This document shows positions 48,506 through 62,245 of a stretch of DNA of 64,000 bases, piece after piece. The position numbers and the translations under genes were made by a program. The DNA comes from Medicago truncatula (lineage: Eukaryota; Streptophyta; Magnoliopsida; Fabales; Fabaceae): positions 7,812,001-7,876,000 of the forward strand of contig NC_053049.1 of the NCBI RefSeq assembly GCF_003473485.1, written 5' to 3'. The notes below the pieces were generated by a model, which saw nothing but the letters and a program-made list of their open reading frames with translations, made no database searches and was not told the DNA's origin. The first letter of the stretch is position 1, and each line of letters begins with the position of its first letter.

Positions 48506-50347
48506 ATTTTGTAAATTTTTAATTCTCTTAGATATATATTGCTTTTAGATAAAATCGAAATGTTACACATACTGGTGAAGAACGTTCTTTGTAGTAATCA
48601 ATTATTTTGGAGCTATATGATGTGAATGGAACATGGTATTTATCATCAGCATTAAAATACAGTCTAGAATTTCTTGCTTTTAAGAGCTATTATTATTTTT
48701 CTGCAGGTACTTTTTCAGTTCATATGGCCAACATCACCTTGAATTCTTGGATCAGAACAATAAAAACTAGCCAAATTAATGTAGAGTACAATTGTAAGAC
48801 ACAGGCATTAATGTTTGATCCATCAAATAAAAGGACTATCTTTCAGGGTGGTTCACACCATTTATTTTTCATATGTGCAGGGGATATTAATGTGAACAGT
48901 ACTTTTCTCTTATCTCTCTATGTGTTCCATTTCCATCTATTGGCTGCAAAATCTCCAAAGCACATTGATGAAGTCATTCTTACTCCTCTAACTAATTAAA
49001 TTTACCTATTTTGATGCTGATTCTAGGATCTTTTGAAGCCTTAACTTGAATTAGTATTATTTGAACATTATGTGTATTATTTGAGTCTATATTTGAACAT
49101 GTTGATTGTTGAGTTCTTGATGAGCTTGGGAGAGAAATTTAACATTTCCATTGGAGAAGTGAGAGCTGGGTAATAATTAATAATAATGAGAAGGTGAAGA
49201 ATGCATCAACCTAGGCTAATTGCATGCTTCGGTCACAAATTACACAGAGAATGCTTACATTTGCTTAAAAAGTGATATTTTTTTACATTCCTCAAATAAT
49301 TACTTGTATTGCATTGTTTTTAAGGTCATAATTTTCATGTAATTAAGGATTATATATCTGTTTGAGATTAGAGTCAATAATACTACACACTAAACTTTTT
49401 GCCTATTTATACATTGAAATTTGTGATACAAAGTGTATTTGTTGGGACTCAAATTGAAAGAAAAAATATATGGAGGAATAGCCTTGAAGACAAATTACAT
49501 ACCAATTAAATTGTAGGAGAAATTCCAAGCACCAAGTAAAAGAGGTTTATTTTTTAACAACCAAAATATATTAATGGAAAAGAATGAGAAAAGTACAATT
49601 AATACTCGATCCACCAAACAGAGAAGTATAAGGGGTATTTGACCCATCAAGATACTAAAATTACGTACTTTTTAGTAAAGAAGACAAATAAGAGGGTTCG
49701 AAAACCATAAATACAATATACAAAGATCCCCCTTTCTCCTAGCAAAAAGCCATTCTTAAAGAGGTTTCAAGCACCAAGTTAAATAGAGAGAAGTACAAGG
49801 GATACTCGACCCTCCAAGATACTAAAACTACCACCTAATAAAGAAGACACATGAGAGGGTTCGAAAACCATTCTTAAAATATACAAAGACCCCATTTCTC
49901 CTAGCAAAAAAGCCATTCTTATGAAGTGACTTTAATATCGTTTAAAAGTAAAAGAGGTTTAACAAGAACAAAAATATAATAAGCTTCAAGCTTCATTGAG
50001 TTCTACAAAGATTTAAGAGTACATAATCCATATTTACAATAGTCAAAAGCCAAAAGCTTAAAAAAGAAAATGAAAAGAAAAAAAACCAAAGTCATATATA
50101 TACAATTTACAAACACTCTGCTTATGACTTTCTTGCTACTCCTTTACACCCTCAGAATCTCATGAAGCATTGGCTCAATATGCTGCGACAGACACCATCA
50201 TTTGAGCCATTTAGTTATACGTACTTATATTATTTTATATAGTAATGTACATATCTTATATACATATATACATATTAATATATATATAGCAGCAGTTAGA
50301 TGCCGAACGATGATGTTCAATGCAAAACATCTTACTTCCTCTCTCTC
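48506..50347. other. Intergenic, with an unassigned open frame and repeats
   Basis: A plus-strand open frame of 130 codons (48607-48999) has no recognisable domain. A duplicated LINE-tail-like stretch lies at 49514-49921. The part above 50100 should include the 3' UTR of the DRM1-type gene. Confidence 0.4.
49514..49921. repeat. Diverged direct duplication (LINE-tail-like)
   Basis: Two copies (49514-49759 and 49766-49921) share CAAGCACCAAGT, AAGATACTAAAA, GAGAGGGTTCGAAAACCAT and TTTCTCCTAGCAAAAA. The first has about 85 extra bases after TTTATTTTTTAACAACC. That phrase resembles the reversed 3' end of plant LINEs. Confidence 0.65.
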
Positions 50348-51204
50348 TCAACAACGATCCAAAGCACTCATAATCACCCTGCAATATAAAACATTAAGAA
50401 AAGTTAGACAAAAAAATGAGCATGAAAAATTCAAAGGTCACATGAATATTTTTTTCATGGCAAAAAATGGAAAATAGATAACCAATCGGAAATAGTCGGA
50501 CTTCGATAATCGGAGCTCTCCGATGGATCCCCCGATGCTTTTCTCCTCGTGAATTTCTTAAAATAACCGCCTGGCGTGTCCGCTGCAAAATAAAAAATAA
50601 CTCATATTGAGTCTAGAAAATTACATGAATTCATCTAACTTTGATAAGATTAAGAGAGTAACAAAATAATTTGTAACAAAAAATAAAATAACTAAATTTG
50701 GGGTCTGTTTTCACGGTCTAGAGTCAAAATATCAAAGTTTTTTTTTTTGTTGTCAAAGACATTCAAGGTTTTAGAGGTTTTCTTTGTCTTTTTCCTTGTC
50801 TTAAAAACAAACCTAGTACAAACGAAAAACATAAAACATAAAACATTGCCAAGAACTAAAATGAAAAACAAACAAGAACACATGCAAAAAACATAAAACA
50901 AACCTAGTACAAACGAAAAACATAAAACATGCAAAAAAAAGAGACAAGAATAAAATTACGTACGTGTATTAGGGGTACGAGGTGTTGTAGCAGCAGAAGA
51001 AGAAGGAGAAACAGGTTCAGAAACAGTGTTCCTAATAATCATAATGCTACGAGTAACAACAGGAACATCATGATCCTTCACCGGCGGCAACCGTACGCCG
51101 GAGCTAGCAGCAGAAAAAGAGTTGTACTTCCGAAGCTTACCCAAACCTGTTTCAGGTGTGGGACCCGCCAACGTTTCGTCCCAAAGTTTCTCAAGAAATC
51201 CCAT
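50348..51204 (-). CDS. DRM1: Dormancy-associated/auxin-repressed protein (DRM1/ARP family), 123 aa
   Basis: Exons in coding order: 51204-50964, 50582-50483, 50378-50348. All are GT-AG, 124 codons with the stop. The start MGFLEKLWDETLAGPTPETG and KLRKYNSF match the conserved family N-terminus. A Pro/Ser/Thr-rich middle (VSEPVSPSSSAATTPRTP) is followed by the conserved PDTPGGYFKKFTRRK motif and the end SPTISDWVIMSALDRC. The family consists of small, probably disordered plant proteins whose transcripts rise in dormant buds and fall with auxin; the biochemical role is unknown. Length is in the usual 100-140 range. Expression behaviour of this copy is inferred from the family only. Confidence 0.93.
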
Positions 51205-51964
51205 AATAATGATGTCTCAAATTAACACAAATTAAAAGGTTTAAAGATGAAGGAAGGGACGAAACGATTTGAAAGAATTTTATTACTTTTTTTTTTTGGT
51301 TTTTTTAATTTTTTGTTTGTTTGTGTTTGGTGGGGTGTGATGGTACTTATAAGGATTAGGATGAAGAGTTGATAAGGTTAATTGAATTATTAGTATTATT
51401 ATTGACGGCTAATTATGACAGCTTGTAAACTTAGCTCCGGCTAATTAGGCTATTTTTATTTCTAGCCATCAAATTGATTTACTCATTGCTAAATCAAATT
51501 ATTCATTTTCTATATATTATCTATTCGACTATATTGGCTCCTTTTACTAAATTTATAGATTTTTCTTTTGCGTTTATCTAGTTGTTGCTCAAATTAGACT
51601 TTTCTGATTTTCTGCATGATTGTAGCATGTGATAGAATATCTTTATATTAATAGAGTATCTTTATATAATTATTGATGTAAATATTATTATTCTTCATGT
51701 ATATTTTATTAGGTTTATCAATGGTCAATGACAATATGAGTCTTCATGATTAATATTGATTTATTTCATTCAGTGGGTTACCAATTCATGTACATAACAC
51801 ACTTTAGTCTATCAATACGAATCATGGCTCATGAAATGTTATAATATCCTTATCATTGACTAATTCTATCTAATAAATATACATGAAGATTAATAAAATT
51901 TATATCAATAATAATAATGATTATATAATGATATTGTATTAATATAAAGATATTCGTGTTTCGG

Positions 51965-52070
51965 TGGGCTTAACTCAAAGTCACTTGGTAAAGGATAATA
52001 ATATAGGTAGGGATCGGAGTTCGAACCCTGAACACCTCGTTTATTTACTTTTAGATGAATTTTTCTTACC
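51965..52070 (+). mobile_element. tRNA-derived SINE remnant
   Basis: A box-A-like GGGCTTAACTCAAAGTCACT and, about 50 bp on, a box-B-like GGAGTTCGAACCCTGAAC. The spacing is tRNA-like but there is no cloverleaf. Distinct sequence from the copy at 22921. Confidence 0.5.
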
Positions 52071-53088
52071 ATTAAATTACTTAACAAATAAAATATAAAA
52101 ATATTCGATCAGTATGTGTCATCTTTCTTTTGAGGGGTTGTTCATTTACTGGTTAAATGAATAATGAATTACTTGTATTATCATATTTTGAAAAGGATGA
52201 TAAACTTCATAGCATTTCCAATTCCTAAAAAAAAAATTAGCATTTCCATTTTAGGATGAGAAAATGTTGTGATTTAAACATACCCTCTTTCAAGGTGACT
52301 AGAAGATGCTCTAGAAAAGATTATTTGAAATTGCAATAAGGATCGATGATGATAAGAATAATTAATGCAAAAATATTTTTAGACACTAGATAGGTAATAA
52401 AATTTCTTCCTTCTAGAAGATCAAGCTGCAACTGCAAGGCTTAATCACTAGCTAGTGAACTTATATAAAAATCAAATAATGAAGTAACCAAGTGAGTGAA
52501 AAGTGAGCCTAAGAAAAGAGCCAAGCCAGCTGCAACTAGAACTCAGATCCACAAAAATGGGAATGATGTAAAAAAAGAAGACCAAGTCAGTCTAGTACCA
52601 AGAAAATAGAAACATTTGGGGTCCCATTTCATTATTAACGAACCTTTTACAAGTTTACAACATTTACACGTCAAGTGGATAAGATCTCACAAAATCTCAT
52701 CCCACCTTCACTAAGATGTAACTTACTTGTCATATTTGGTATGAGATTGCCTCCAGATATTTGTATGTGTTCTACTGTAGGGGTGTGTGTATTCTCCCAT
52801 TAAAGAGCAATTTAATTTGAATGAAGAGTTTTGGATGAAAGGGGGAGAAAAAATAACAAATTTCTTTAATAAATGAAGGAAGCTATGAATATTTTAAAAA
52901 TAAACCAAATGTGAATAAAATGTTATATGATTTTTTTTTAGTGTGGATTGGGTATCTCTACACGCATCTGTAAAGATTAATCTTTCGTTCTGGATAGTAC
53001 TATAATGAATGACAAACTCTTCTGAAAGATTTAACACTTCAACATTTTTAGGATTGAATTCAAACTACCTCTGATTAATCTGAAAGAG

Positions 53089-53340
53089 GTCCCTTTATCT
53101 TTTTTTGTAACGATTTAGTCCTTTATGTTATAAAATGACACTATTTTATCATTTTTTTATGAGATTTTTTCAATAAAATTTGATTTTCTAGGCTAGTATG
53201 ATGACGATTTGCGTTTGTCTATGAGTTTGATGATTTTTTTTTTTTTGGGAATTTTTGATTATTTTTTTCATAAAAAGGATAACAATGTTGTTATTTTATA
53301 ACATAAAGGACTAAATCGTTACAAAAAAATATAAAGGACG
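53089..53340. repeat. Inverted repeat (foldback MITE), arms about 60 bp
   Basis: The left arm carries GTAACGATTTAGTCCTTTAT followed by GTTATAAAAT. The right arm carries the complement ATTTTATAAC then ATAAAGGACTAAATCGTTAC. The T-rich loop is about 120 bp. Related in style to the 'TTTAGTCC' elements elsewhere in the window. Confidence 0.8.
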
Positions 53341-56189
53341 AAAATGTTAGATAAAATTAAATTAAGGAACTAATTCTGTAATTTTGCCTTTTTTTTTTTA
53401 TCATATCATGTATATATTTTTTTTTAAATCTTAACATCTATGATTGAAAGACTTAGCGCTCCAAAATCCTTTATTCAAATATATCCCAAGAGTTTTTCTC
53501 CTGTCATTTAGCCTTTTTTTACCTTGCAACTATGATGAAACATCATTGATACATGTAATATACCTTATGTCAAAAGAGAATATTATTTGTATAACTATTT
53601 TATGATAATTTTTGGGTAACTCTCTTTCATACTTGTATTGTATCCTTACGCTCTCTTCTTTTTTCTCTCTATTGTTTTTTACCAATAAAGAGGAGAGAAA
53701 AATAAAGTTGTTTCAAAAGTCGTCATAGAATGATTGTACAAATATGATTACTCATATCAAAATGTCTACTATTAGAAAAATCATCCATACATGCTACATA
53801 CCTTGAGTCAAAATGTCCTATAGATTTCCCAAAAATACACCGTTAGAATTATTTATTCTGAATTTCATTTTTGTGTATTTCAGATTATATAATCTGAATC
53901 GTGTTTAACCAGTTTTTTTTCTTTTCAAAACAATTACAAATATTAAAATGGCAGAAATGGAAAAACGACAAAAAGAGCATAAATTTAAAGAGACGTGATA
54001 CAAATTATGAAGAATTGAACACATTTCATTATTTGATAAATAATTCACAATACATTTACATTAATATAATGTTTGTTGCAACAAAATAATAAAAACACCT
54101 AATGTTAAATTTGTGGTACAAGATGGAGGAGATAGAGGGAAAAGTTTGTCAATCCCCTCGCACATCCGCATGAGGGAGAAGATGGGAATGCAAGATGACG
54201 AAGTGGGAGAATGAAACTCTTATGAGCAACTCCAGATTCAGAGTGACCGCAGATTCTGAGTAATCTTTGATGCAAATTTGCACAGTGGACCATCACCCTT
54301 TGATCATTCATACTATCCCTACAAGATGACATGAACCTTTATATGAAAGACCAACTATGCAACAGCGGCATCATAAATTAATCATGGGAATTGGATGAAA
54401 GAAAATGAGATAATGTGAGTTGGAATAAGTATTTGTGAAGAATGAGTTGGTATTTATAGGGGTAATTTAATCAGAACCAGTATGAACCTACCAAACCCTC
54501 TAAAGTTCAAGTTTCAACACAGTTTAGGTATGGTGCAGATTATATTATCCAAAATATTATGGGAATAATTTTGGATTATATAATTTGAACCATCTCAGAA
54601 TGTGGGCTGTGGCGTTACAAAGTTTTACGGTTTGTGGCATGTTTAATGCATGTTTGGACATTTTAAATATTTTCTTTGACTGCAGTCGCAATCTAATAAC
54701 GTCTTGTGGCTATAAATAGTCTTGCATTCACCCAAAATTTTATTCATTCTTCATTTTTCATTCATTCTACAATTCTCTTTCTTAATTTTTATTTGAGAGT
54801 GGATTTATGATACAATGGTCATTGTTGGCTATTCATACTATCCCCAAAATTGTTGTGTAGTTTATGTGGGGATAATAAGATGGTAAGTAGAGACATTCAT
54901 ATCAATTATAGTATGAATTATGAGTGTTGATAGTTTTTGGATTGTATGATCCGAAAATTCTAAAAATGAGTATAGATCATATAATCTGAACGAGAGTATT
55001 TTAAAAATATTGAAGGGCGTATGAGAAGCGAGTAGGATGTGAAAAGAAAAACCCTTTATTTTATTTTAGTTCCAACATATCCATGCCAATAAACTGTCTA
55101 GGAAATATCATAAATGGTTCATATAATGTTTTTGTGGGCTTAGAGTGAGGCCTTCCGTTGTGTGAATTATATAATTGTATAAATTACTCAAAATACTCTT
55201 CATTTTAACAAATTATATTTTTCTTTTAAAAAATCACATGCATCTTCAAATAACCAAATCTAAAAAAAAAAAAAATTGTGAAAATTTTCAGACGTTTTGA
55301 ATTTCAAAAGATTTATTTTAGAAGTTTATTTTTTGGTAATGTCATTATCAATTGATGTATATTCAAGAATACTTCATTTCAAAGGATCTTTTTTTTTTTT
55401 ATTTTATTTTTTATTTTTTTTTTAAATTTGCTTGTATGAATTAGTTAGTGTTTTGACTGTTGTTTGAGAGACACTTGAAAAGGAATAAACCATTTTTTTA
55501 CATTTGAAAATAAAAATGTTGTCCTGGGTATGTTTTTTCTTTTTTGAAGGAGTTGTCCTGAGTATGTTAAAACTAAGATATTTTTGGAATATTTAGTTGT
55601 TTTGCCCTTGTTATATTAATTAAAAATATATTTATACATAACCTCATATTTATCAACTAGTTCAACTGTTAATCTTTACAAATGAATTTTAATAATAAAG
55701 ACATACACTCTCAACCTTGAAATTAAATCTTCAACATTTCTCAACTAATGTATTGTTGGGTTTGGAATTGTCCATCAACTATATTTGAATTTCTAAAGTC
55801 CATTTTAAAAAGAATTTTCATCTGCCAAAGTTATTATTGATTGAGTCACGACCAAGTCGCTCTCTTTAAAATGTTTCGTGACATTACCCAAAATTGTATA
55901 AGACATATTATCAACCACGCCGTCTCTAGGATAAAACAAGTCCATCAACAATTGTGCGATTAACTACTACACTGTATCTAACTATTCGAGAATTACAACT
56001 TCAAATATGACTACCAATCAAATTTAATATTGAAACCACTCTAACATGATACTATGATCATTCTATTATGGTATTGAGGCCACTCAAATATGATGTTATC
56101 ACCGTTCTAACTTTTAACTTCACAAAATATGATACCATAACCACTGAAATATGGTGCTACTGCCACCATTCTAATCTCTAACTTCTCCA

Positions 56190-56420
56190 AGGGAAGAAGA
56201 TACTGAAAGCGACTTACCTCTTAAGATTATTCTTAATTCCGAAGGGACATTATATCTGAAAAGGGACTATAATTTTAAAAACACATTTTTTTTTCTTCTT
56301 CAAAGGGACGTATATTATCGAGCGGACTATGTTCTTAAACTCATTCTTAATTCTGAAGAGACATCATATCTCGAAAGAGACTATGATCTTAAGAGCACTC
56401 TTAATTCCGAAGGAACAGAA
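56190..56420. repeat. Degenerate direct repeats of about 60-110 bp
   Basis: Three diverged copies of TTCTTAATTC(C/T)GAAGGGACAT followed by ATCT(C/G)AAAAGGGACTAT occur in series (near 56230, 56345 and 56400). Function unknown. Confidence 0.55.
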
Positions 56421-59324
56421 AAGAAATGGGAGAAGTGACTTGGAAATACATTGTGCAAAGGAGAGAGAAAAAATAAAAAGTTTTCGACAACTCAACATAA
56501 CTCTTTAGTATGTTTTATAAATCAAGTAGAGTCCTTTGTTTATATAGAGATTTTATAACTGAATTTAGCTAAAATTGCGCTAAGAGTCACCTAATGGATA
56601 AAATCAAAAGAAAATTACCTACTAATCAATTCAACAACTTCACACCAATATTCTAACATGTATCATATCCGTAATTATACCAATACCAGTTGTATATTAC
56701 TACTGATGTATGCTTGCCACTTCCATCCGGGGGAGCTGAACCATGAGTTGGTTCCTTATTGCAAGGCTTAGTAAGTGTTAGCCAGGATTGGTAGTTTTGT
56801 ATTGCAACTTGACTTGGTAGTAGCCATCACCAATCAATGCTTGTAATGTTGGGTGCCTGAGTGGTGTCTCTGTCTAGTCTATTAGCTTAGAGTCTTCCTG
56901 CATCTTCTATATCAGTCATTTAATACATTTCAATTTCAAAGCCCCTTTTGATCTTTAAAGCTATGCTCTAGTGCCACAAGTAACAAGTTTTTTTTTTTGT
57001 TACACTTCCTAATACTAGTATTCTTCTTATCTTTAATGGAATAATGATTCGTGAATTGAAGAAGAAAAGAAGTTAAGCAACCAATTGGAATGACAATAAC
57101 ACTTCAAGTTGTTGTATGTGGGTGGTGTGTTCTTTTTTTCCATTTTTGCTCACAACTTGAATATTATGCACCATCATTAGTACATCAATATTGTGTGAGA
57201 ATGCAATACAAGTAGTAATAGATACTTAAAGATTCTCTAATCATTCGGTCTTAGATCGATCTTTATTTAATGTATTGAAAAAACAATTGAAGGTCGGTTC
57301 AGTTGATAAAAAGTCAATTCATCCGCAAAACTGTAAGTTCAAGTTTAATAATCAATGTGATGATCTTTTTGATGAATGATCTATAAATATCTCTGTAAAT
57401 GTTGTTTCTGCATTGAAGTCTACTCAAATTTGTAACCTAACTCACCTCAACTTTATCTTAGAAAATATATATTAAAAGAGATAAGGTTATTAAATAAATT
57501 TTAATTATTTTAAAAAAATTATTCTAGATAGTTTGATTCACAAAAATAAACCAAGCAATAATGTAAGTCAAGGACCCACATATCACAATGTTTAGCATTG
57601 AAAATCCTTGGCAACTTGCTTGGAATCTGGGGTCCCAAGAAGGCTTCAAAACCAAAAGTAAACTAGAAGTATGTATCTCATCTCAGATATCTTTTTTATT
57701 CTGAATTTAGTTTCCATGGCCACGTGCTGTAGGACCTCCCCACTTATAAAATTAATAGCCACCACCCCTTTTTTCTATGTTTGGATTCATCTCTAATAGT
57801 TTCCATGATGTATAAAATATCTTATGTGAAAAAGCTTATTTGCTTAGTATATTCATTGTGTCATATCATCATCTTCAATATTTTATGTTACCGTCCAACT
57901 CTAATACATCACATTTAATTGGCCAATACTCAATTTTTTTTTTTTTAAGTAAATTGGTCAATACTCAATTGTCAATAGTAAATAGTCCTTCAAAAAAATA
58001 AATAAATAGTTATAGGAGTAAAAATCATGGTCAAAATGAGACTGAAAAATAATTTGTGTGATTTAATTTTAAAATATTTTTATAGTCAAATGTCAATTTC
58101 AGGGAGAACAAGAAAAGTATTCATCCTGTCAAAAAAAATAAAATTCATTTCCTCTACAAAAAAGTATTCATTTCAAATCTACTAGTACTCTAAATCATTG
58201 GATTAACTCAACCATTAGGGTGCAATTAGAGATCACAGTAGATTATTTTGACAAGGTGAACTAACTTCAGATTTTTTTGTCCCCATAGACAAATTTAGGA
58301 TAAACAAGAAAAGATTCCTTTCAAATCAAAATTGACATTAAGAATTGTACCATAATGCAACAAGTGACTAAAATAAATATTACACTTTTGATTAAATGTC
58401 TTGAAATGAAATGATACAAATCTTCATAAATGAGAAATACCAAAATGATTTGTCAATTATTTGAAGGATGCCACTACCATCAAATTTTCCAAGGCATTTG
58501 TGACCTCCCTACCCTATAGTACTTCTTAGTACTAAGATAAACTATGGTCTTCCCCCTAATCTTTTTAGTTGCACATGTCACAAGATTGTAGAGTTTTCCC
58601 ATGACCAAAATGCTAAGGTTGACACACATGAATTAGCATGTCATTAAGTTTATCAATTAGCAGAAATACCAGGATGGTCATTAGAGGAAACATGTCCACA
58701 TGAAATTTTTTGTTTTCTTCCTTTTCTTTGTTTTTTGCTACCTCCTCCTTCTAGAATTCCCCCTTTTTCCTTCTCCACATCTTCTTGAAGGTGCTTCATC
58801 TGTCTTCATACCAAGAATTAAAAAATGTTGGATCAGTATGAAGTTAAATGTAGTGGACCAATCTTCCTAAAATAAATTGCATTTATAGAAGAGACCAGCT
58901 ATATAATATATGGAGTAAACCATCAAATTACTTCCTGTCTTTGTACCAAATTTTCAAATTAGTCCCTGACTCTATTAATAACTCAAAATGATCTCTGTCT
59001 TTATCAAACGTTTTTCAGATTGGTCCCTGGCTCTATTAGTTTTGTAAGGAGATCACTAGGAAGAATCACTTACCACTTCTATATACTCCACCCATACTCC
59101 ATTGTTTTGTATCCTCATTCATTGGTAATGATAATTTACAAGATTGACCTTGATAACATGAACAACAAAAAAGATACCACTAATTAAAAGACTCATGGGA
59201 AAAATTCTCAACACAAATTAACCACTTTTTCCTGAACCACTTAATCTATCTCCAGAGTAATTGGCAAGGTTAAAAACAAATCATAACAATTCATGCTTCA
59301 GACAGATCCTCGACAACAGCAACA

Positions 59325-62245
59325 CTACACTGGTACAACGAATGCACAATTGTTGGACCGTCTGGATTCAGACGATCCAACTGCAACAATTGCATCTATG
59401 CAACTACCGCACATGAACCAAATTCTAAATCTCTGATCATTCTCATTACGTCAAAATCTTGTATAATTTAAAGTAAACCCCATAACTCAATTACATGTTA
59501 AACCCCTATCTTTTTGTTGTTACTACACATAGGCCAAACAAGTAAAGTCATAAATCATTCAAAATACAATCTTTCAAAATAGATGCAACTCATAATCCTT
59601 ACTTATGTTATATATATGTTTGCCATGAATGTTACGTCAAATGAAGGAAAACATATAAAAAATGATAAGCGTATACTGACCCCAAAACAGAAGTTCTGGT
59701 AATTTGCACCAAAACTAGAAGAATCCTCTGCCTTCCCAAAATTCATTTGAGTGGAATTGCGCTTATTTGAATTCGAGCTTTCACTGAACGTCATGAAAGT
59801 CGATGAAGTGGAGCAACCCGAAGCATTAAGAGAGGTGCTTCCATTTAATCCGATATCCGCTTGAAACATATCATCAAACAACTGTTGTAACTCCTCGAAG
59901 CTCTCCTCTCCATTTTCCTGTATTACATATCAATTAATCAATTTTCGAGTTAAGTGATAGATGAATTGAAAGAGCTAAAAAGATCAAAATTTTGACGAAA
60001 AAGCTAAAAAGATCAAAATTTTGACAAAAAAGAAAATACTAACATAACAGATAACTCGAATTAATCTATTTATGGAAAGTACACAAGGAAATTTACGAAC
60101 ATGGCCCAATCCAGTAACTACTTTATCCTTCCAACAATTATTTTCAAATCTAGTTTGACATTGCCCACAATAAAATAATGTCTTGTTCTACAATCCAAAA
60201 TTGATTCACTTGAATTATTTTTTAAATAATAATATATTACTCATATAATTTTATTTATCTCATAATTTAAGAGTTGAGTGAAAATCAATCACATCTTCCC
60301 CAACAATAAACCCCCACCATACCAACTATCATAGCAATTGGACCAAAGAAGACAAACATTATTAGGACCCAATCCCAAAAGGTAAAAAGACACAACTACA
60401 TAGTATTAGGCTAAAGAAGACACTATGTTTGTCTAACTTTATCCACTAAACAAAAAATATATAAAAAAACAACCAACGTTGTTTGTGTCTAGCTTTATTA
60501 TCACCTAACCTAACGTTCCACTAATTACAAGCAAACAAAACAAAAAGATATTGCAAAAATATTAAGATATTAAAGAGGACTCACATTTGATTTAGTTTGG
60601 CTCATCATTGTAACCATTTCATTCAGAAAGTCTCCCATACCCTGCAAAACAAAATTCATTTTCTTAGATTATAGCACATCAAAATTATTGGTTCGAGAAT
60701 ACTCCTCTCTATTTGATTGAAACAAGATTCAATTCCATGAATTATTGCCTCTTATTGAAAACATATACACAACATGCCACATGTGCTATGTGACACATAA
60801 ATTGACTTAATTTAGAAGAAAATGCATGCTTTTGTGAAAAACATTTTTTTTTCCTCCTTTGGGAAAAGACATTTGTTGTGGAAAATGTTTTCCTACTAAT
60901 CTTGAAGAAGATATCTCTTTTTTTCACGTGAAAGAGGAGAAGAAAAATAATTGGACGGTGCAAAAATCAGAAACATGACAATACTGTTGATGACATGACA
61001 AAAGTGACATCATCATGCAAATTTGATAGTATGATTAATTATATGAAAAAAAATTGTGACATTATGAATAATTGAATGAAGACTCATACAAGTTTTATTC
61101 AAAGGTAGAAGTTCATTGTCTTCTTTAACTTAAGGTCTATAATAGTGACATAATTAGTGTCATTTTACATGTATACCTCAAAACTTAACTCATTTATATT
61201 TTTTCTTAATTTCGTCGTACCGACATTGACCATATCATTGTTTCGTGGAGACAAATATGACCATGAGGGAAATTTCGTTCTCAATCTCCCCACCTAACGA
61301 TCAAATCAACCTTATATCCCTAATTCAGTTTCAATATTCATTAAAATAAAATAAAAATAAATAACAAAACTGAAAAGACAGAGTCATAAACTAAAATTGT
61401 TAATGTGAAAGTGAAAAGGTTAAATTAAGGTTGCTTCTCTTCTCTCCCCTCAAGGAAATGAAGAAACAAAACATAACGCAAAAGAGGGTCCCCAACTCAT
61501 GAATGGTGTGAAACAAGTGCCTTACATTTTCGTCATCATCACTGTCGTAAACTCCAACGTCGTACATTAATCTCTTGTTCGAGTCAGATAAAACTGTCCC
61601 AAAAAAAAAACATCATTTACATTTTAGACCCAATATATAAAAACAAATAAAAATTACAATTTTTAGTACAAAATATACTAATGAATCATGGCTCATGGGA
61701 CAATATTCAACAATGAAAATAATATTAAATTAAAAAAATACATGTAAATTACCAGAATAGGCTTCTTGAATTGCCTGAAATTTCTTCTTAGCTTCTTCCA
61801 CAAACTTCACATTCCCTGAAGCTGAACAACGATCTGGATGCCATTTCTGTCCATTTAATCAAATTATTTTCTTTTCTAAACAATTCCATCTTTCATCATA
61901 ACAACAATAATTCATGTCCAAAATATCTTGCTTTCACAATTTCCCAACACATATAGGACTCAAAATATAACTTTCATGGTACAAAAAAAAACAAATTGAG
62001 GGTTCTTTCAACCATGAAAAAAATATATCTAATTTTGAGATGACCCATGTGAATAAAATTTAGAAAAAAAAGGGTGGTTAGAATAGAAACAGAGACGGTG
62101 TAGAAAGAAAAAGATTATAGAAAGTATAAGCATTTCTAACCAGTGCAAGTTTCTTATAAGCATTCCTTAGCTCTGAATCAGAGCATTCCTTATTCAATCC
62201 CAAAACTGCATAGAAATCATTGCTTTTGTTTCCTTCGTTAGCCAT
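59325..62245 (-). CDS. DnaJ (type III J-domain) protein, 206 aa, 6 exons
   Basis: Exons in coding order: 62245-62141, 61846-61753, 61593-61526, 60641-60585, 59917-59677, 59380-59325. All are GT-AG, 207 codons with the stop. The J-domain lies at about 9-72: NDFYAVLGLNKECSDSELRN, YKKLAL, H38-P39-D40 (the tripeptide that stimulates Hsp70 ATPase), KKKFQAIQEAY and VLSDSNKRLMYD. There is no G/F-rich or zinc-finger region, hence type III. An acidic stretch (VYDSDDDEN) and a conserved helix (GMGDFLNEMVTMMSQTKSN, SFEELQQLFDDMFQAD) follow, then a Ser/Asn-rich tail. Plant relatives of this build act as Hsp70 co-chaperones, often nuclear or cytosolic; localisation here is unknown. The last exon (IGSSESRRSN) is the least certain: reading through the donor instead gives a different tail, VSIRLSFF. 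Confidence 0.87.

Larger units (their letters stand above)
51205..59324. other. Gene-poor intergenic region
   Basis: The DRM1-type promoter side begins here, with a T-rich leader. No coding region is supported further on. Contains a SINE at 51965-52070, an inverted repeat at 53089-53340, an unassigned minus-strand frame at 54105-54332, degraded direct repeats at 56190-56410 and 58920-59045, and a CCACGTG motif near 57720 without an adjoining gene. Confidence 0.5.

Noticed and set aside
50929-51225. 98-codon plus-strand frame
   Set aside because: Antisense shadow of exon 1 of the DRM1-type gene.
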